From Nocardia arizonensis (GTDB taxonomy: Bacteria > Actinomycetota > Actinomycetes > Mycobacteriales > Mycobacteriaceae): 64,000 nucleotides of DNA. The notes below the pieces were generated by a model that worked only from the letters and a program-made list of their open reading frames with translations, was not told the DNA's origin and did not search any database. The stretch spans positions 44,110 to 108,109 of the forward strand of contig NZ_LGYZ01000132.1 of NCBI RefSeq assembly GCF_001310275.1, read 5' to 3'. Position numbers and translations under genes: made by a program. Positions 8,560-17,841 of the stretch are shown piece after piece. Every line of letters begins with the position of its first letter. Position 1 is the stretch's first letter.

Positions 8560-9621
8560 ATGACTTCTTCGATGGGGCGCCGGTACATGCTCGGCGGTGC
8601 GGTAGCGGCATCGACCGGTCTGGCCCTGGCCGCGCTACCGGTCGGCGAGTCCGGTCCCGCCACGGCGCAGACACCGGGCTCCCCCGGATCGCATACCGAC
8701 AACCGCTCGGGCGGGCACGGTGGTGTCAGCGGTCCGACCTTCCGCAAGGGATCGACGGTCGACCACCGTCGCAACGGGTTCAACCCGACCGATGTCCTGC
8801 GCGACTTCGACTACGGCCGGACCACGACCCGACCCGACGGCCGGACGCTGCGCGAGTGGGACGTCTTCGCCAGTGACGAGGACATCGAGATCGCGCCGGG
8901 TGTCCGATTCCCGGCGTGGACACTGAATTCGCGAATTCCCGGCCCCACCCTGCGTTGCCGGGAGGGTGATCTGCTGCGGGTGAATTTCACCAACGGGTCG
9001 AAGCATCCGCACACCCTGCATTTCCACGGTATCCACCCGGCCGAGATGGACGGTGTCCCCGACGTCGGTCGCGGTGTCATCGCGCCGGGTGAGAGTTTCA
9101 CCTACGAGTTCGACGCGACACCGTTCGGCCTGCACCTGTTCCACTGCCATGTAGGCCCTTTGGCCGAGCACATCGCGCGTGGTATGTACGGCACGTTCAT
9201 CGTCGACCCGCCCCAGCCGCGCCCGGCCGCCGACGAGATGGTGATGGTCCAGCACGGCTACAACACCACCTTCGACGGTGAGGGCAACCAGCTCTACGCG
9301 GTCAACGGCATCCCGTTCCACTACATGCACGAACCCATCCGTGTCACCCAGGGCGAGCTCGTGCGGATCTACCTGGTCAACGTGCTGGAATACGACCCGA
9401 TCAACAGCTTCCACGTGCACGGGAACTTCTTCGACTACTACCCGACCGGAACCCGTTTGCAGCCTGCCGAATACACCGACACGATCGTGCAAGGGCAAGG
9501 CCAGCGCGGCATCTGCGAGCTGCGGTTCCCCCACCCGGGCCAGTACATGTTCCACGCCCACAAGACCGAGTTCGCCGAACTCGGCTGGATGGGCATGTTC
9601 GAGGTGGTGGCGCGGTCATGA
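8560..9621 (+). CDS. Two-domain multicopper oxidase, probably Tat-exported
   Basis: Protein of 353 residues. The N-terminus (GRRYMLGGAVAASTG) is a twin-arginine-type signal. Four copper-binding segments are visible: HTLHFHGIH and HLFHCHVGPLAEH in the first cupredoxin domain, and NSFHVHGNFF and MFHAHKTEFAELGWMGMF in the second. The length and the two-domain layout fit the small bacterial multicopper oxidases and not three-domain laccases. Its role may be oxidation of cuprous copper or metals outside the membrane. It is the first gene of an operon with a ZIP-like permease and a Rieske protein, joined by ATGA overlaps, and sits behind a palindrome at 8523-8537. Confidence 0.88.
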   Translation: MTSSMGRRYMLGGAVAASTGLALAALPVGESGPATAQTPGSPGSHTDNRSGGHGGVSGPTFRKGSTVDHRRNGFNPTDVLRDFDYGRTTTRPDGRTLREWDVFASDEDIEIAPGVRFPAWTLNSRIPGPTLRCREGDLLRVNFTNGSKHPHTLHFHGIHPAEMDGVPDVGRGVIAPGESFTYEFDATPFGLHLFHCHVGPLAEHIARGMYGTFIVDPPQPRPAADEMVMVQHGYNTTFDGEGNQLYAVNGIPFHYMHEPIRVTQGELVRIYLVNVLEYDPINSFHVHGNFFDYYPTGTRLQPAEYTDTIVQGQGQRGICELRFPHPGQYMFHAHKTEFAELGWMGMFEVVARS

Positions 9622-10802
9622 CCGACGCCACCTCCACCCCCGGCAAACCCTGGCTGCTCGGAGGGGCGGTCCTCGCGATCGTCGCTGCCGCGCTGACCGG
9701 GCTCGCCCTGCTGGGCGGGCGGTCGCTGCCCGAACGCTCCGGCCCGCCCGTGGAGCAGATCGCGGTCGAACACACCGTGCTCGAGGCGGGCACGATCGAA
9801 TTGCGGGTGCGCAACACCGGACCCGACCAGGTCACGATCGCCCAGATCTTCGTCAACGACGCCTACGTCGACTTCACCGGGCCCACCGACCCGATCGGAC
9901 GGCTCTCCTCGGCACGACTGCGGCTGGACTATCCCTGGCAGGACGGTCAGCCCTACACGGTCTCGATGCTCACCTCGACCGGGCTGGTGATCACCCACGA
10001 CATCCCCGTCGCGGTCACCACCCCGCGCCCGGACGCCTCGTTCTTCGGATTGATGGCGCTGCTGGGCACCTACGTCGGCATCGTCCCGGTCGTGCTGGGC
10101 ATGCTGTTCCTGCCCGTGCTGCGGGCCGCGGGCGGGCGCGTCGTGCGGGTGCTGCTCGCCGCGACGGTCGGTCTGCTGGGCTTCCTCGCTTGGGAAGGCA
10201 TCCGTGAAGGATTCGAACTCGCCGAGCGCGGCGGCGGCGCGTTCGGCGGCACCGGCGTGGTCGTGCTCGGCGCGGGCCTGGCCTTCCTCGGCCTCACCGC
10301 GATCAACCAATGGCTGCACCACCGCCGACCCGATACCGACGGTGCCGCTGGTTCCGGGCTGAGGCTGGCGGTGATGATCGCGGTCGGGATCGGACTGCAC
10401 AATCTCGGCGAAGGCTTGGCCATCGGATCCGCCTACGCCATCGGCGAACTCGCACTCGGCGCCTTCCTGGTCATCGGGTTCACCGTCCAGAACACCACCG
10501 AGGGCCTGGCCGTCGTCGCCCCGCTCACCCACCGCCGCCCCTCTGTCCCGGTCCTGCTCGGCCTCGGACTGATCGCCGGAGCCCCCGCCATCGCGGGCGC
10601 GGTCCTCGGCGCCACGGTCAACAACGCCGAACTCTCCGCGCTGCTCCTCGGCATCGGGGTCGGGGCCATCATCCAGGTCATCGTCCAGATCGCCCCCAGC
10701 CTGCGCGAACACCACCACGGCAGACCCAGCGCGCTCACCCTCGCCGGGATCGCCGCGGGGATCCTGGTCATGTACGCCACCGGACTGCTGGTCACCGGAT
10801 GA
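9618..10802 (+). CDS. ZIP-like metal permease with an N-terminal extracytoplasmic domain
   Basis: Protein of 394 residues. One helix (12-34) is followed by about 100 residues predicted outside the cell (EHTVLEAGTIELRVRNTGPDQV), which looks like an immunoglobulin- or cupredoxin-like beta domain without clear copper ligands. The rest is a ZIP-type transporter with GIGLHNLGEGLAIG (about 260) and FTVQNTTEGLAV (about 290), where the H, N and E residues form the metal site. The gene overlaps the multicopper oxidase upstream (9618-9621) and the Rieske gene downstream (10799-10802) by four bases each, so the three products probably work together at the membrane. Confidence 0.82.
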   Translation: MTDATSTPGKPWLLGGAVLAIVAAALTGLALLGGRSLPERSGPPVEQIAVEHTVLEAGTIELRVRNTGPDQVTIAQIFVNDAYVDFTGPTDPIGRLSSARLRLDYPWQDGQPYTVSMLTSTGLVITHDIPVAVTTPRPDASFFGLMALLGTYVGIVPVVLGMLFLPVLRAAGGRVVRVLLAATVGLLGFLAWEGIREGFELAERGGGAFGGTGVVVLGAGLAFLGLTAINQWLHHRRPDTDGAAGSGLRLAVMIAVGIGLHNLGEGLAIGSAYAIGELALGAFLVIGFTVQNTTEGLAVVAPLTHRRPSVPVLLGLGLIAGAPAIAGAVLGATVNNAELSALLLGIGVGAIIQVIVQIAPSLREHHHGRPSALTLAGIAAGILVMYATGLLVTG

Positions 10803-11197
10803 CCGAACACTCCCTGTGCGCGGGGTGCACCCGCCGCGCGATGCTGCTCACCGCCGGGGCGGTCGCGGCCGTCGCGGTCACCGGGTGCGCCGACAGCAAC
10901 GCCGATCCCGAACCGCTGCGCATACCGGTGGCCGAGATCCCCGTCGGTGGCGGGCGCGTCTACCCGCAGCAGAAAGTGGTCGTGACCCGACCCGCTCCCG
11001 GTGAGATCCACGTCTTCTCCGCGACCTGCCCGCACCAGGGCTGCCTCGTGAGCAAGGTCGACGCCGTGGCCATCGAGTGCGCCTGCCACGGAAGCAGATT
11101 CAGCCCCACCGACGGATCGGTACTGCGCGGACCCGCCCGCGAGCCCCTGAGCGTCCGTACCGCCGCGGTCGAGGCCGGCGAGATCGTCGTGCGCTGA
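10799..11197 (+). CDS. Rieske 2Fe-2S lipoprotein
   Basis: Protein of 132 residues. The N-terminus has TRRAMLLTAGAVAAVAVTGC, a Tat signal ending in a lipobox cysteine. The cluster ligands are in CPHQGC and CACHGSRF, the standard Rieske pair of boxes with the extra disulfide cysteines. It should hold a 2Fe-2S centre on the outer face of the membrane. The small size and location after a multicopper oxidase and a ZIP-like permease suggest electron transfer linked to copper or metal oxidation, which is inference. Confidence 0.88.
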   Translation: MTEHSLCAGCTRRAMLLTAGAVAAVAVTGCADSNADPEPLRIPVAEIPVGGGRVYPQQKVVVTRPAPGEIHVFSATCPHQGCLVSKVDAVAIECACHGSRFSPTDGSVLRGPAREPLSVRTAAVEAGEIVVR

Positions 11198-11304
11198 CCT
11201 CGCCGAGTCGGGCCGAGTGCGGACCTGTTCCGGAATAGGTGTGTTCATCGCGTCGGTGAGGACAGATCGACGCTGGGCGGATCAGTGTTCGGCGGGGCCG
11301 TGGT

Positions 11305-12591
11305 TCAGGAGGTCAGGCCGGTTCGTCGGGCGAGCCAGGGTAGTTCGAGTCGCAGGGTGTTCGACCAGACGCGCCAGTCGTGTCCGCCGGGTGGTTGTCG
11401 GTAGCGGATCTGTGCGCCCGCGGCGGTGAGGGCCGTGGCGATGGTGCGTGATTCGGGGATCGTGTCGGTGTCCTGGTCGCCGACGGCGACGACACCGGCG
11501 GTGCGGGGGTAGGGGCGTGTGCGCAGCAGCGCGAGTGGGTCGGCGCGGGCGAAGGCCGCGGTGTCGCCGTCGAAGCCTTCTTCCAGGGTGCGGGTGGGGC
11601 TGCCGAGGCTGGGGCGGGATTCGCCGGACATGCTCAGGAAGGTCGGGTAGGTCTCGGGTGCGGTCAGCGCGAGCTGGATCGCGCAGGTCGCGCCGTAGGA
11701 GGCTCCCGCGACCGCCCACGCGGCGGGATCCGGGTCGACGGCGAGATTGGCACGGATCCAGTCGGGGACATCGACACCGAGGTAGGTGGCCGCGCGGGCT
11801 CGCCGCGTGTCGGCGCACAGGGGGTTGTTCCACAGTCCGCCCGTGCCGTCGGCGACGACCACGATCGGGGCCAAGCCGCGATGGCGGGCGGCGAAGGTGT
11901 CCATCGTCGACACCAGGCTCCCGGACACGAGCCAGTCCTGCGGGGAGCCGGGCTGGCCGGGCAGCAGCACCAGGACCGGCAGCAGCGGGCGCGGGTCGGT
12001 GAAATATGCGGGAGGTAGATAGATTTCGGCGGTTCTGGCACGAAATCCCGAGCGGGTGCCGGGTATTCGCGCGTGGGTGATCCGTCCGGCGGCGGGCAGG
12101 TCCGGCGGCGGCTGCCATCGAGTCTCGACCGGGCCCTCGGTGCGGGGCAGCGACGCCGCGGAGGTGATCCGGTCGAAGGCGATCTCGCTGGGGTGGGGTG
12201 ATCGGATCGCCGCGCGCAGAGTCGGATACGCCTGGAACTCGGTGTTGATCTGGTTCGCGCTCGCCGCGACCACGATCGTCGCGGCGAGCACGGTCAGCGT
12301 CCGGCCCCGTGGTCGCACGGGGATGCGGGTCGTGGCGAGAACGATCGCGAACACCGCGAACCCGGACCAGAAGTAGGTCTCGGGTTCGAGGTCCTCGGCG
12401 GGGAACAGCTCCCACACATCGGTGACGAGCCGACCCGCCACCGCCGTGGAGGCGGCCGCGATCACGAGGCAGCCTGTGACCGATACCCGGCGCGCGGGTA
12501 CCGGTCGGACCAGCAACCACGCCAGGGCCGCCATCGCAACGACCGACAGGAGCGTCGGGACGGGCCCGGCCAGCAACGGCAGGTCCAACAC
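11305..12591 (-). CDS. Membrane-anchored esterase (alpha/beta-hydrolase, esterase D/Ag85-like)
   Basis: Protein of 428 residues. Four hydrophobic helices lie within the first 115 residues, followed by an esterase domain outside the membrane. The nucleophile elbow is AGASYG with serine 298, an acid is likely in VGDQDTD near 370, and the histidine is in PGGHDW near 405. An oxyanion segment LVLLPGQPGSPQDW starts near 207. This layout matches actinobacterial esterase-family proteins related to antigen 85 and enterochelin esterases. The substrate is unknown. It runs against the Rieske operon with about 107 bases between. Confidence 0.78.
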   Translation of the reverse strand: MLDLPLLAGPVPTLLSVVAMAALAWLLVRPVPARRVSVTGCLVIAAASTAVAGRLVTDVWELFPAEDLEPETYFWSGFAVFAIVLATTRIPVRPRGRTLTVLAATIVVAASANQINTEFQAYPTLRAAIRSPHPSEIAFDRITSAASLPRTEGPVETRWQPPPDLPAAGRITHARIPGTRSGFRARTAEIYLPPAYFTDPRPLLPVLVLLPGQPGSPQDWLVSGSLVSTMDTFAARHRGLAPIVVVADGTGGLWNNPLCADTRRARAATYLGVDVPDWIRANLAVDPDPAAWAVAGASYGATCAIQLALTAPETYPTFLSMSGESRPSLGSPTRTLEEGFDGDTAAFARADPLALLRTRPYPRTAGVVAVGDQDTDTIPESRTIATALTAAGAQIRYRQPPGGHDWRVWSNTLRLELPWLARRTGLTS

Positions 12592-12713
12592 CGCACCGTC
12601 TCCGCGTCACACCGGCAGGGGCATCGTCCGCGCCGAGACCGCCTCGGACGGGGCAGCGCGCACCCGCGTCGGGGGTGGTACGGGCCACGCCCGGCGTCGA
12701 TGCATGCATCCGT

Positions 12714-14963
12714 TCACAGCGTGGCCGGTTGCGTGAGCGCGGGCGTGAACTCGGCGATGTCGGTGTCGCTGATGTGCAGCACGCGCGCGGAAGCGATGTC
12801 GAAGAACAGCCCGACCACTTCCAGCGCGCCGGTGCCGACCGCGGGCGCGACGGTGGGATGGCCGGTGCGCAGGGCGTGGACCCCGACGGCGACGTTGACC
12901 ATGCCGAGCTGGTCGATCTCGTCGAATCCGGCCGCGGCGGCGGCGCGACCGACGGAGTGCCCGCCCAGGAACGCCTCGCGGGTGGTGGCGGCGTGGGTCA
13001 GCCACGTGGAGACGGGATCGGTTCGGGGGTGGTGTCCGGCGCCGGTGTCGGCCAGTGCCTTCATCGCGCCGCATCCGGAGTGACCGCACACGATGACGGT
13101 GTTGACTCCCAGTTCGGTGACGGCGAAGGTGAGCGCGGCTTCCAGGGAGGTGTCGAGTTCGTCGGGGGCGACGAGGTTTCCGACGTTACGAACGGTGAAC
13201 AGGTCTCCGGGGCCGCTGCCGGTGATGACGTTCGGCACGATCCGCGAATCGGCGCAGGTCAGCAGCAGCGAGTGCGGCTGCTGACCTTCGCGCAGATCGT
13301 GGAGGTGTTCACGCAGCAGGGGGGCGTGGTGGCGGTGGTAGTGGTCGACACCGTCGATCACCGGCGCCAGCGCGCCGCCGCGGTCCGGGTCGTGGCGCTG
13401 GCGCGCTTTCCAGGGTGCGAGCCCGCGGATCAGCGACGCGGCCGGGTGCCGTTGCGGGCTGCGCTGCGCCGCCGCGGCGAGCGCGGCCGAGCCGATCTCG
13501 TCGATGAGGACGATGCCGCCCGCGCCGCGATGGCGGCGCACCCATTCCCCGATCGCCTCGGCGACGGCGTGGTCGAGGAAGTCGGCGGTGATCTCGACGG
13601 TGACGTGGCTGTCGGCGGGCACGGCGGCCAGCACTCGGGTAAGGCGCGGCAGGGACAGGAAACTGCACGTGCCCTCGATGGTCACCCGCCATCGGCGCGT
13701 GGGCAGTGTGCCCACCGGTTCGGCGTGCACCGACGCGCGCACCGAACGCCACAACACCAGGACCACCGCGAGCAGCAACCCGAGCAGCACACCTTCGAGC
13801 AGGTTCAGCAACATGACCCCGGCGATGGTGGTGAGGTAGACCGGCAGGTCTCCGGTGCGCCGTGCCAGGCGGATGTGGGCGATCTTGATCAGCTGGATCC
13901 CGATGACGATCAGCAGCCCGGCCAGCGCGGATTTGGGGATCTGCTGCACGAGCCCGGCCAGCGCGAGGGAGAACACGAGGATCCACACCCCGTGCAGGAT
14001 GGTGGAGGCGCGGGTCCGGGCGCCCGCGGTGACGTTGGTCGCCGAGCGCACGATCACCCCGGTGACCGGCAGTCCGCCCAGCATTCCCGAGACCATGTTG
14101 GCCGCGCCCTGGCCGATCATCTCCCGGTTCAGATCCGAGCGCGGCCCGGTGTGCATCTTGTCCACCGCCACCGCCGAGAGCAGGCTCTCCACGCTCGCGA
14201 TGAGCGCCATCGTCAGCACACCGCCCAGGAACGCGCCCCACGCGCCGTCGGGCAGCGCGGGCACGGCGATCGCGTCGAGGATGGAACCGTCCATCACGAC
14301 CCGTTCCACACCGAGGGGAAAGACCAGCGACACGACGGTGGCGCCGAGTACACCGACGAGCGCGGCGGGCACCCGCGACAGCGGCGCGGGCACGTATTTC
14401 CAGCCGAACAGCACCGCGACCACCGTCAGCCCCACCAGCAGGTCACCGCCGTGCAGCGACCCGAGTTGCTCGGGGAGCCGGGTGATGTTCTGCCACACCG
14501 AACTGCGCGAGGATCCACCGAGCAGGACGTGGACCTGTTGCAGCGCGATGATCGCGCCGATTCCGGCGAGCATGGCGTGTACCACGACCGGTGAGATCGC
14601 CAGTGCCGCCCTGGCCACCCGGCTCAGGCCGAGCAGGATCTGCACCAGCCCGGCGGCCACGGTGATCGCGCAGGTCACCTTCCAGCCGAAACGCCCCACC
14701 AACTCGGCCACCACGACGGTGAGCCCCGCGGCGGGGCCGCTGGCCAGCAGCGGTGAGCCGCCGAGTAGCCCGGCCACGATGCCGCCGGCGGCCGCGGCGA
14801 TGAGCCCGGCCATGACGGGGGCGTCCGAGGCGATCGCGATGCCCAGCGACAGCGGCAACGCGACGAGGAACACCACGATCGAGGCGGGCAGATCGTGGCG
14901 CGCGACCGCGCGGAGGCGGTCGAGGGTGTGAGCGGGCATGCCGGCGGAGGGGTCTGTGGACAT
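12714..14963 (-). CDS. SulP-type anion transporter fused to a beta-carbonic anhydrase
   Basis: Protein of 749 residues from ATG 14963, with AAGG six bases upstream; an ATG two codons earlier is possible. Residues 20-400 are the SulP membrane core (GGSPLLASGPAAGL, then many helices). Residues 410-500 look like a STAS domain. The C-terminal part is a beta-carbonic anhydrase with zinc ligands in CADSR (about 570) and GHSGCGAM (about 625-632). Such fusions are thought to carry bicarbonate and interconvert it with CO2. A perfect BlaI-type palindrome lies 177 bases upstream, so it seems to belong to the BlaI regulon. Confidence 0.88.
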   Translation of the reverse strand: MSTDPSAGMPAHTLDRLRAVARHDLPASIVVFLVALPLSLGIAIASDAPVMAGLIAAAAGGIVAGLLGGSPLLASGPAAGLTVVVAELVGRFGWKVTCAITVAAGLVQILLGLSRVARAALAISPVVVHAMLAGIGAIIALQQVHVLLGGSSRSSVWQNITRLPEQLGSLHGGDLLVGLTVVAVLFGWKYVPAPLSRVPAALVGVLGATVVSLVFPLGVERVVMDGSILDAIAVPALPDGAWGAFLGGVLTMALIASVESLLSAVAVDKMHTGPRSDLNREMIGQGAANMVSGMLGGLPVTGVIVRSATNVTAGARTRASTILHGVWILVFSLALAGLVQQIPKSALAGLLIVIGIQLIKIAHIRLARRTGDLPVYLTTIAGVMLLNLLEGVLLGLLLAVVLVLWRSVRASVHAEPVGTLPTRRWRVTIEGTCSFLSLPRLTRVLAAVPADSHVTVEITADFLDHAVAEAIGEWVRRHRGAGGIVLIDEIGSAALAAAAQRSPQRHPAASLIRGLAPWKARQRHDPDRGGALAPVIDGVDHYHRHHAPLLREHLHDLREGQQPHSLLLTCADSRIVPNVITGSGPGDLFTVRNVGNLVAPDELDTSLEAALTFAVTELGVNTVIVCGHSGCGAMKALADTGAGHHPRTDPVSTWLTHAATTREAFLGGHSVGRAAAAAGFDEIDQLGMVNVAVGVHALRTGHPTVAPAVGTGALEVVGLFFDIASARVLHISDTDIAEFTPALTQPATL

Positions 14964-15139
14964 GGGCATCCTTGTCGAGTTCGAGACCCGTGCCCCGGCA
15001 GGCACGAAAAGGGAAGGGACCGATGTGGACTCGAGCGTCGCGGTGACCGCTCGGCACGGCGCGACTCTACGGACCTATCGTCGGCAACGACAGTGACCGC
15101 AGTCACAGATCACGGCATTTATCAGCGGATTCTCAGAGA

Positions 15140-15160
15140 AATACTATGTCACATAGTATT
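15140..15160. promoter_or_regulatory. BlaI-type operator (perfect 21-base palindrome)
   Basis: Arms AATACTATGT and ACATAGTATT flank one central C. It is the most symmetric of six similar sites between 15.1 and 27.5 kb and lies upstream of the SulP-carbonic anhydrase gene, downstream of the CDF stop. BlaI/CopY-family dimers bind sites of this shape. The repressor gene is at 17981. Confidence 0.72.
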
Positions 15161-15208
15161 TCGGTGCGGCGTGGATCGGCGCGGTGATGCCGTGTCGAGA
15201 CATCGGAT

Positions 15209-16123
15209 TCACCACGAGATCTCCTCGCAGTGCTTGCGGGCGGCCTCGGGTTCGATCTGGATGGTGGCGTGCGCGAGCCCGAACTGGTGGGACAGCAGTT
15301 GCTGCGCTTGCCCCAACACCGCGGCGGGGTCGGCGTCGGAGGCGGCCGTGAGGTGGACCGAGGCGACTTCCATGCCGCTGGTGACCGTCCAGACGTGCAG
15401 GTCGTGGGCGTCGCGGACGCCGGGCAGCGCGGTCAGCGCCAGGGTGATCGCGTCGATGTCGAGGGCCTCGGGGGCGTGCTGGAGCAGGATCCTGACCGCT
15501 TGGCGTCCCAGGTTGAACGCGCGCGGCAGCACGAACAGCGCGATCGCCACGCCGATGGCCGGGTCGGCGTAGCGCCAGCCGAACACCAGGGTGACGATGC
15601 CGCTGGCCAGCACGCCGATGGAGCCGAGCATGTCGGACATGACCTCAAGGTAGGCGCCGCGCACGTTGAGGCTCTCCTTGGCTCCCGAGCGCAGCAACAG
15701 GAAGGCCGCCACGTTCATCGCCAGGCCGACCAGCGCGACGATGGTCACCGGCAGTCCGGGGACCTCGGGCGGGGACTGGAAGCGTTCGATCGCCTCGTAG
15801 CCGACCCATCCCGCGACCGCGAACAGCAGGACCGCGTTGAGCAGCGCGGCGAAGACCTCGACGCGGTGCAGGCCGAAGGTGCGGTCGGGCCGTGCCGTGG
15901 CGCGCTGGGCGGCCATGATCGCGGCCAGGGCCATCAGGATGCCGAACACGTCGGTGAACACGTGCGCCGAATCCGACAGCAGCGCCAGCGACGAGGTCGT
16001 CAACCCGACGGCCACCTGCGCGACGACCGTGACCAGGCCCAGGCCGGCCGCGATCCACAGTTTGCCGACGTGGCGGCTGGACGCGCTGGCCCCGGCCGGT
16101 GCGTGTGAGTGTTGATGTCCCAT
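15209..16123 (-). CDS. CDF cation efflux transporter
   Basis: Protein of 304 residues starting at ATG 16123 after GGGAGG. The histidine-bearing N-terminus (MGHQHSHAP) is followed by six helices; helix 2 has HVFTD and helix 5 has EVMSD, where the usual histidine is glutamate, a change that can alter metal choice. The C-terminal cytoplasmic domain contains DAHDLHVWTVTSG and a final ATIQIEPE. It should export zinc, cadmium or cobalt in exchange for protons. It is not closely similar to the CDF at 7308-8295 and has its own palindrome upstream at 16151-16168. Confidence 0.88.
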   Translation of the reverse strand: MGHQHSHAPAGASASSRHVGKLWIAAGLGLVTVVAQVAVGLTTSSLALLSDSAHVFTDVFGILMALAAIMAAQRATARPDRTFGLHRVEVFAALLNAVLLFAVAGWVGYEAIERFQSPPEVPGLPVTIVALVGLAMNVAAFLLLRSGAKESLNVRGAYLEVMSDMLGSIGVLASGIVTLVFGWRYADPAIGVAIALFVLPRAFNLGRQAVRILLQHAPEALDIDAITLALTALPGVRDAHDLHVWTVTSGMEVASVHLTAASDADPAAVLGQAQQLLSHQFGLAHATIQIEPEAARKHCEEISW

Positions 16124-16150
16124 CGTTGTGAACCTCCCAGCTATAATATA

Positions 16151-16168
16151 GTCACATTCGCATATGAC
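16151..16168. promoter_or_regulatory. Palindrome upstream of the CDF gene
   Basis: GTCACAT (16151-16157) and ATATGAC (16162-16168) match in six of seven positions around TCGC. It lies 28 bases before the CDF start in an AT-rich patch and differs from the BlaI-type sites, so a different sensor is likely. Confidence 0.4.
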
Positions 16169-16204
16169 AAAGTATCGGGTGTGATCTTCCGTGTCGCGCG
16201 GGGG

Positions 16205-17206
16205 TCATCGGTCGCGGGGCGCGGCGTGCGCGGTGGCCGCGGGCGCGCCGGGCGGTGTCCGCCCGTGCAGGTGGCGCAGGTAGTCGTTGTAGGCGAGCAG
16301 TTCGGGGTCCTCGCTGGTGGTGTAGCGCTCGGCGACGGTGTTGGCGCGGTGTTCGTCGCGATGCCAGCGGATCGCGAAGATCGTGACGACGATCAGCGCC
16401 ACCGGTTCGCCGTAGGACCAGGCCAGAGCGCCCGCGGCGTTCTGATCGGCCAGGGGGTCGATGCTCCAGCGCGGTGGTGGTGTCGCGAACAGGGTGATCA
16501 TCGGCGAGGTCGCCATCATGAGCACGACGCCGAGGAAGACGTGCAGCGGCATTTCGACGAAGATGTCGAAGAACCGGCCGAGGTTGGTCCGGCGGATCGG
16601 CAGCGGGCCGGTGGACAGGACCGGGACGATGAACAGCAAGCCGCTGGCCAGGAAGAACACCTCGAGGCCGAGATGGCCGACCGCACTGGCACCGAGGATG
16701 TCCATGAGCGGGGTGAGATAGAGCCCGTAGTAGCCGACCAGGAATACCGGGATGGTGCAGGCCGGATGCAGCGCCGCGCGCGCGAGGCGGCTGCGCAGTC
16801 CCCCCAGTGCCAGGCTCAGCAGGATCCGGCCACCGCCGTGGTGGGCGGCCGAGCGCAGCAGCAGCACTCCGGGGCTGCCGAGGACCCACAGCGGCGGTAT
16901 CAGGATCGACAGGGTCAGATGCTGGAACATCCACACGCTGAACAGCCGGTACCCGTACCCCTCGATCCCCAGGCCGGTGACCGCGACGAGGATCGCGCAT
17001 CCGGTCGTGAACGACACGGTGCGCCACCACGGCCACCGCCGCCCCGCGCGCCGCACCCGGACCACACCCCACCCGTAGCAGGCCGCGAGCACGAGCCCGG
17101 TCACCGGCAGGACCGGGACCGGCTGCGGGGCCCAGCCGAGAAAGGCCGTCAGCGACGGCGCGGCCTCGGGCAGGTGGACCGCGGTGGCCAGGGCCGTGAG
17201 CGGCAT
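16205..17206 (-). CDS. ctaG: CtaG-type cytochrome c oxidase assembly/copper membrane protein
   Basis: Protein of 333 residues with about seven membrane helices, of the caa3_CtaG family (YRLFSVWMFQHLTLSILIPP, then EMPLHVFLGVVLMMATSPM). Histidines at helix ends are candidate copper ligands. In actinobacteria this family is linked to copper supply for oxidase assembly, or to copper tolerance when fused to CopD. It follows copC on the same strand with only four bases between (17207-17210), so the two form one operon read from the operator at 17823. Confidence 0.82.
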   Translation of the reverse strand: MPLTALATAVHLPEAAPSLTAFLGWAPQPVPVLPVTGLVLAACYGWGVVRVRRAGRRWPWWRTVSFTTGCAILVAVTGLGIEGYGYRLFSVWMFQHLTLSILIPPLWVLGSPGVLLLRSAAHHGGGRILLSLALGGLRSRLARAALHPACTIPVFLVGYYGLYLTPLMDILGASAVGHLGLEVFFLASGLLFIVPVLSTGPLPIRRTNLGRFFDIFVEMPLHVFLGVVLMMATSPMITLFATPPPRWSIDPLADQNAAGALAWSYGEPVALIVVTIFAIRWHRDEHRANTVAERYTTSEDPELLAYNDYLRHLHGRTPPGAPAATAHAAPRDR

Positions 17207-17210
17207 CGGC

Positions 17211-17777
17211 TTATCGGTCGCGGGGCTTGGGTCGCCCGCCTCGCAGGACCACGGCCAGCCCCGCCGCGATCAGCACGCCCGCCAACGCCAGCACCCACAG
17301 GATCGGGAACCCGGTGTCGGTGTCGGTCTTCGTGTCCGCGGTCGCCGGGGCGGGGGGTGGGGCGGCGGCGGTGTCGAGCGCGGCGGCGCCCGCCGAGGGC
17401 GAGGGCGCGGCGAGCGCGGTGACGGTGAAACCGTAGGAGCCGGTGATCGGGTGTCCGTCGGCCGAGACCACCCGGTAGCCGACGGTGAACTGCCCGGCGG
17501 GCAGTCCCGGCCGCAGTGTGGCGCGCACCGTGGGCCCGTCGACGGTCACGCCCTGCGCGACCCACTGCTCGTCGGCCGGCCCGCCCATCACCGACACCGT
17601 GGCGAACTGCTGGGCGATGCGCTGGTTGAACGTCAGCGTCACCGCTGTCGGCGTCGTGTCCAGGACCGCGCTGGGGGCCGGGTCGGAGCCCTCCAGCTCA
17701 CTGTGGGCCGAAGCGGTGGCGCCTGTGGATGCCAGCGCGGCCGCGATCAGCGCGACTGCCGTCGCTGTTCGAATCAT
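17211..17777 (-). CDS. copC: CopC copper-binding protein with C-terminal membrane anchor
   Basis: Protein of 188 residues after GGAGGATCGG. A signal peptide ends at ATASA so that mature CopC would begin with histidine (HSELEGSDPAP), the residue that forms the N-terminal copper brace. The second copper segment is SADGHPITGSY near residue 110. A proline- and alanine-rich linker leads to one C-terminal helix (about 158-180). CopC binds Cu(II) outside the membrane and works with CopD and CtaG. It is divergent from blaI and shares the operator at 17823-17841. Confidence 0.9.
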   Translation of the reverse strand: MIRTATAVALIAAALASTGATASAHSELEGSDPAPSAVLDTTPTAVTLTFNQRIAQQFATVSVMGGPADEQWVAQGVTVDGPTVRATLRPGLPAGQFTVGYRVVSADGHPITGSYGFTVTALAAPSPSAGAAALDTAAAPPPAPATADTKTDTDTGFPILWVLALAGVLIAAGLAVVLRGGRPKPRDR

Positions 17778-17822
17778 CCGATCCTCCTCGACCGGCGGGT
17801 CCGGTCGGCGCCCGCCACCTAA

Positions 17823-17841
17823 ATACTATGCAACATAGTAT
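17823..17841. promoter_or_regulatory. BlaI-type operator between copC and blaI
   Basis: Arms ATACTATG and CATAGTAT flank CAA. It sits 46 bases upstream of copC and 140 upstream of blaI, so it can control both directions and give autorepression of blaI. Confidence 0.72.

Noticed and set aside
12675..14594. Long plus-strand frame opposite the SulP-carbonic anhydrase gene
   Set aside because: It is the antisense shadow of a well-supported gene in GC-rich DNA.
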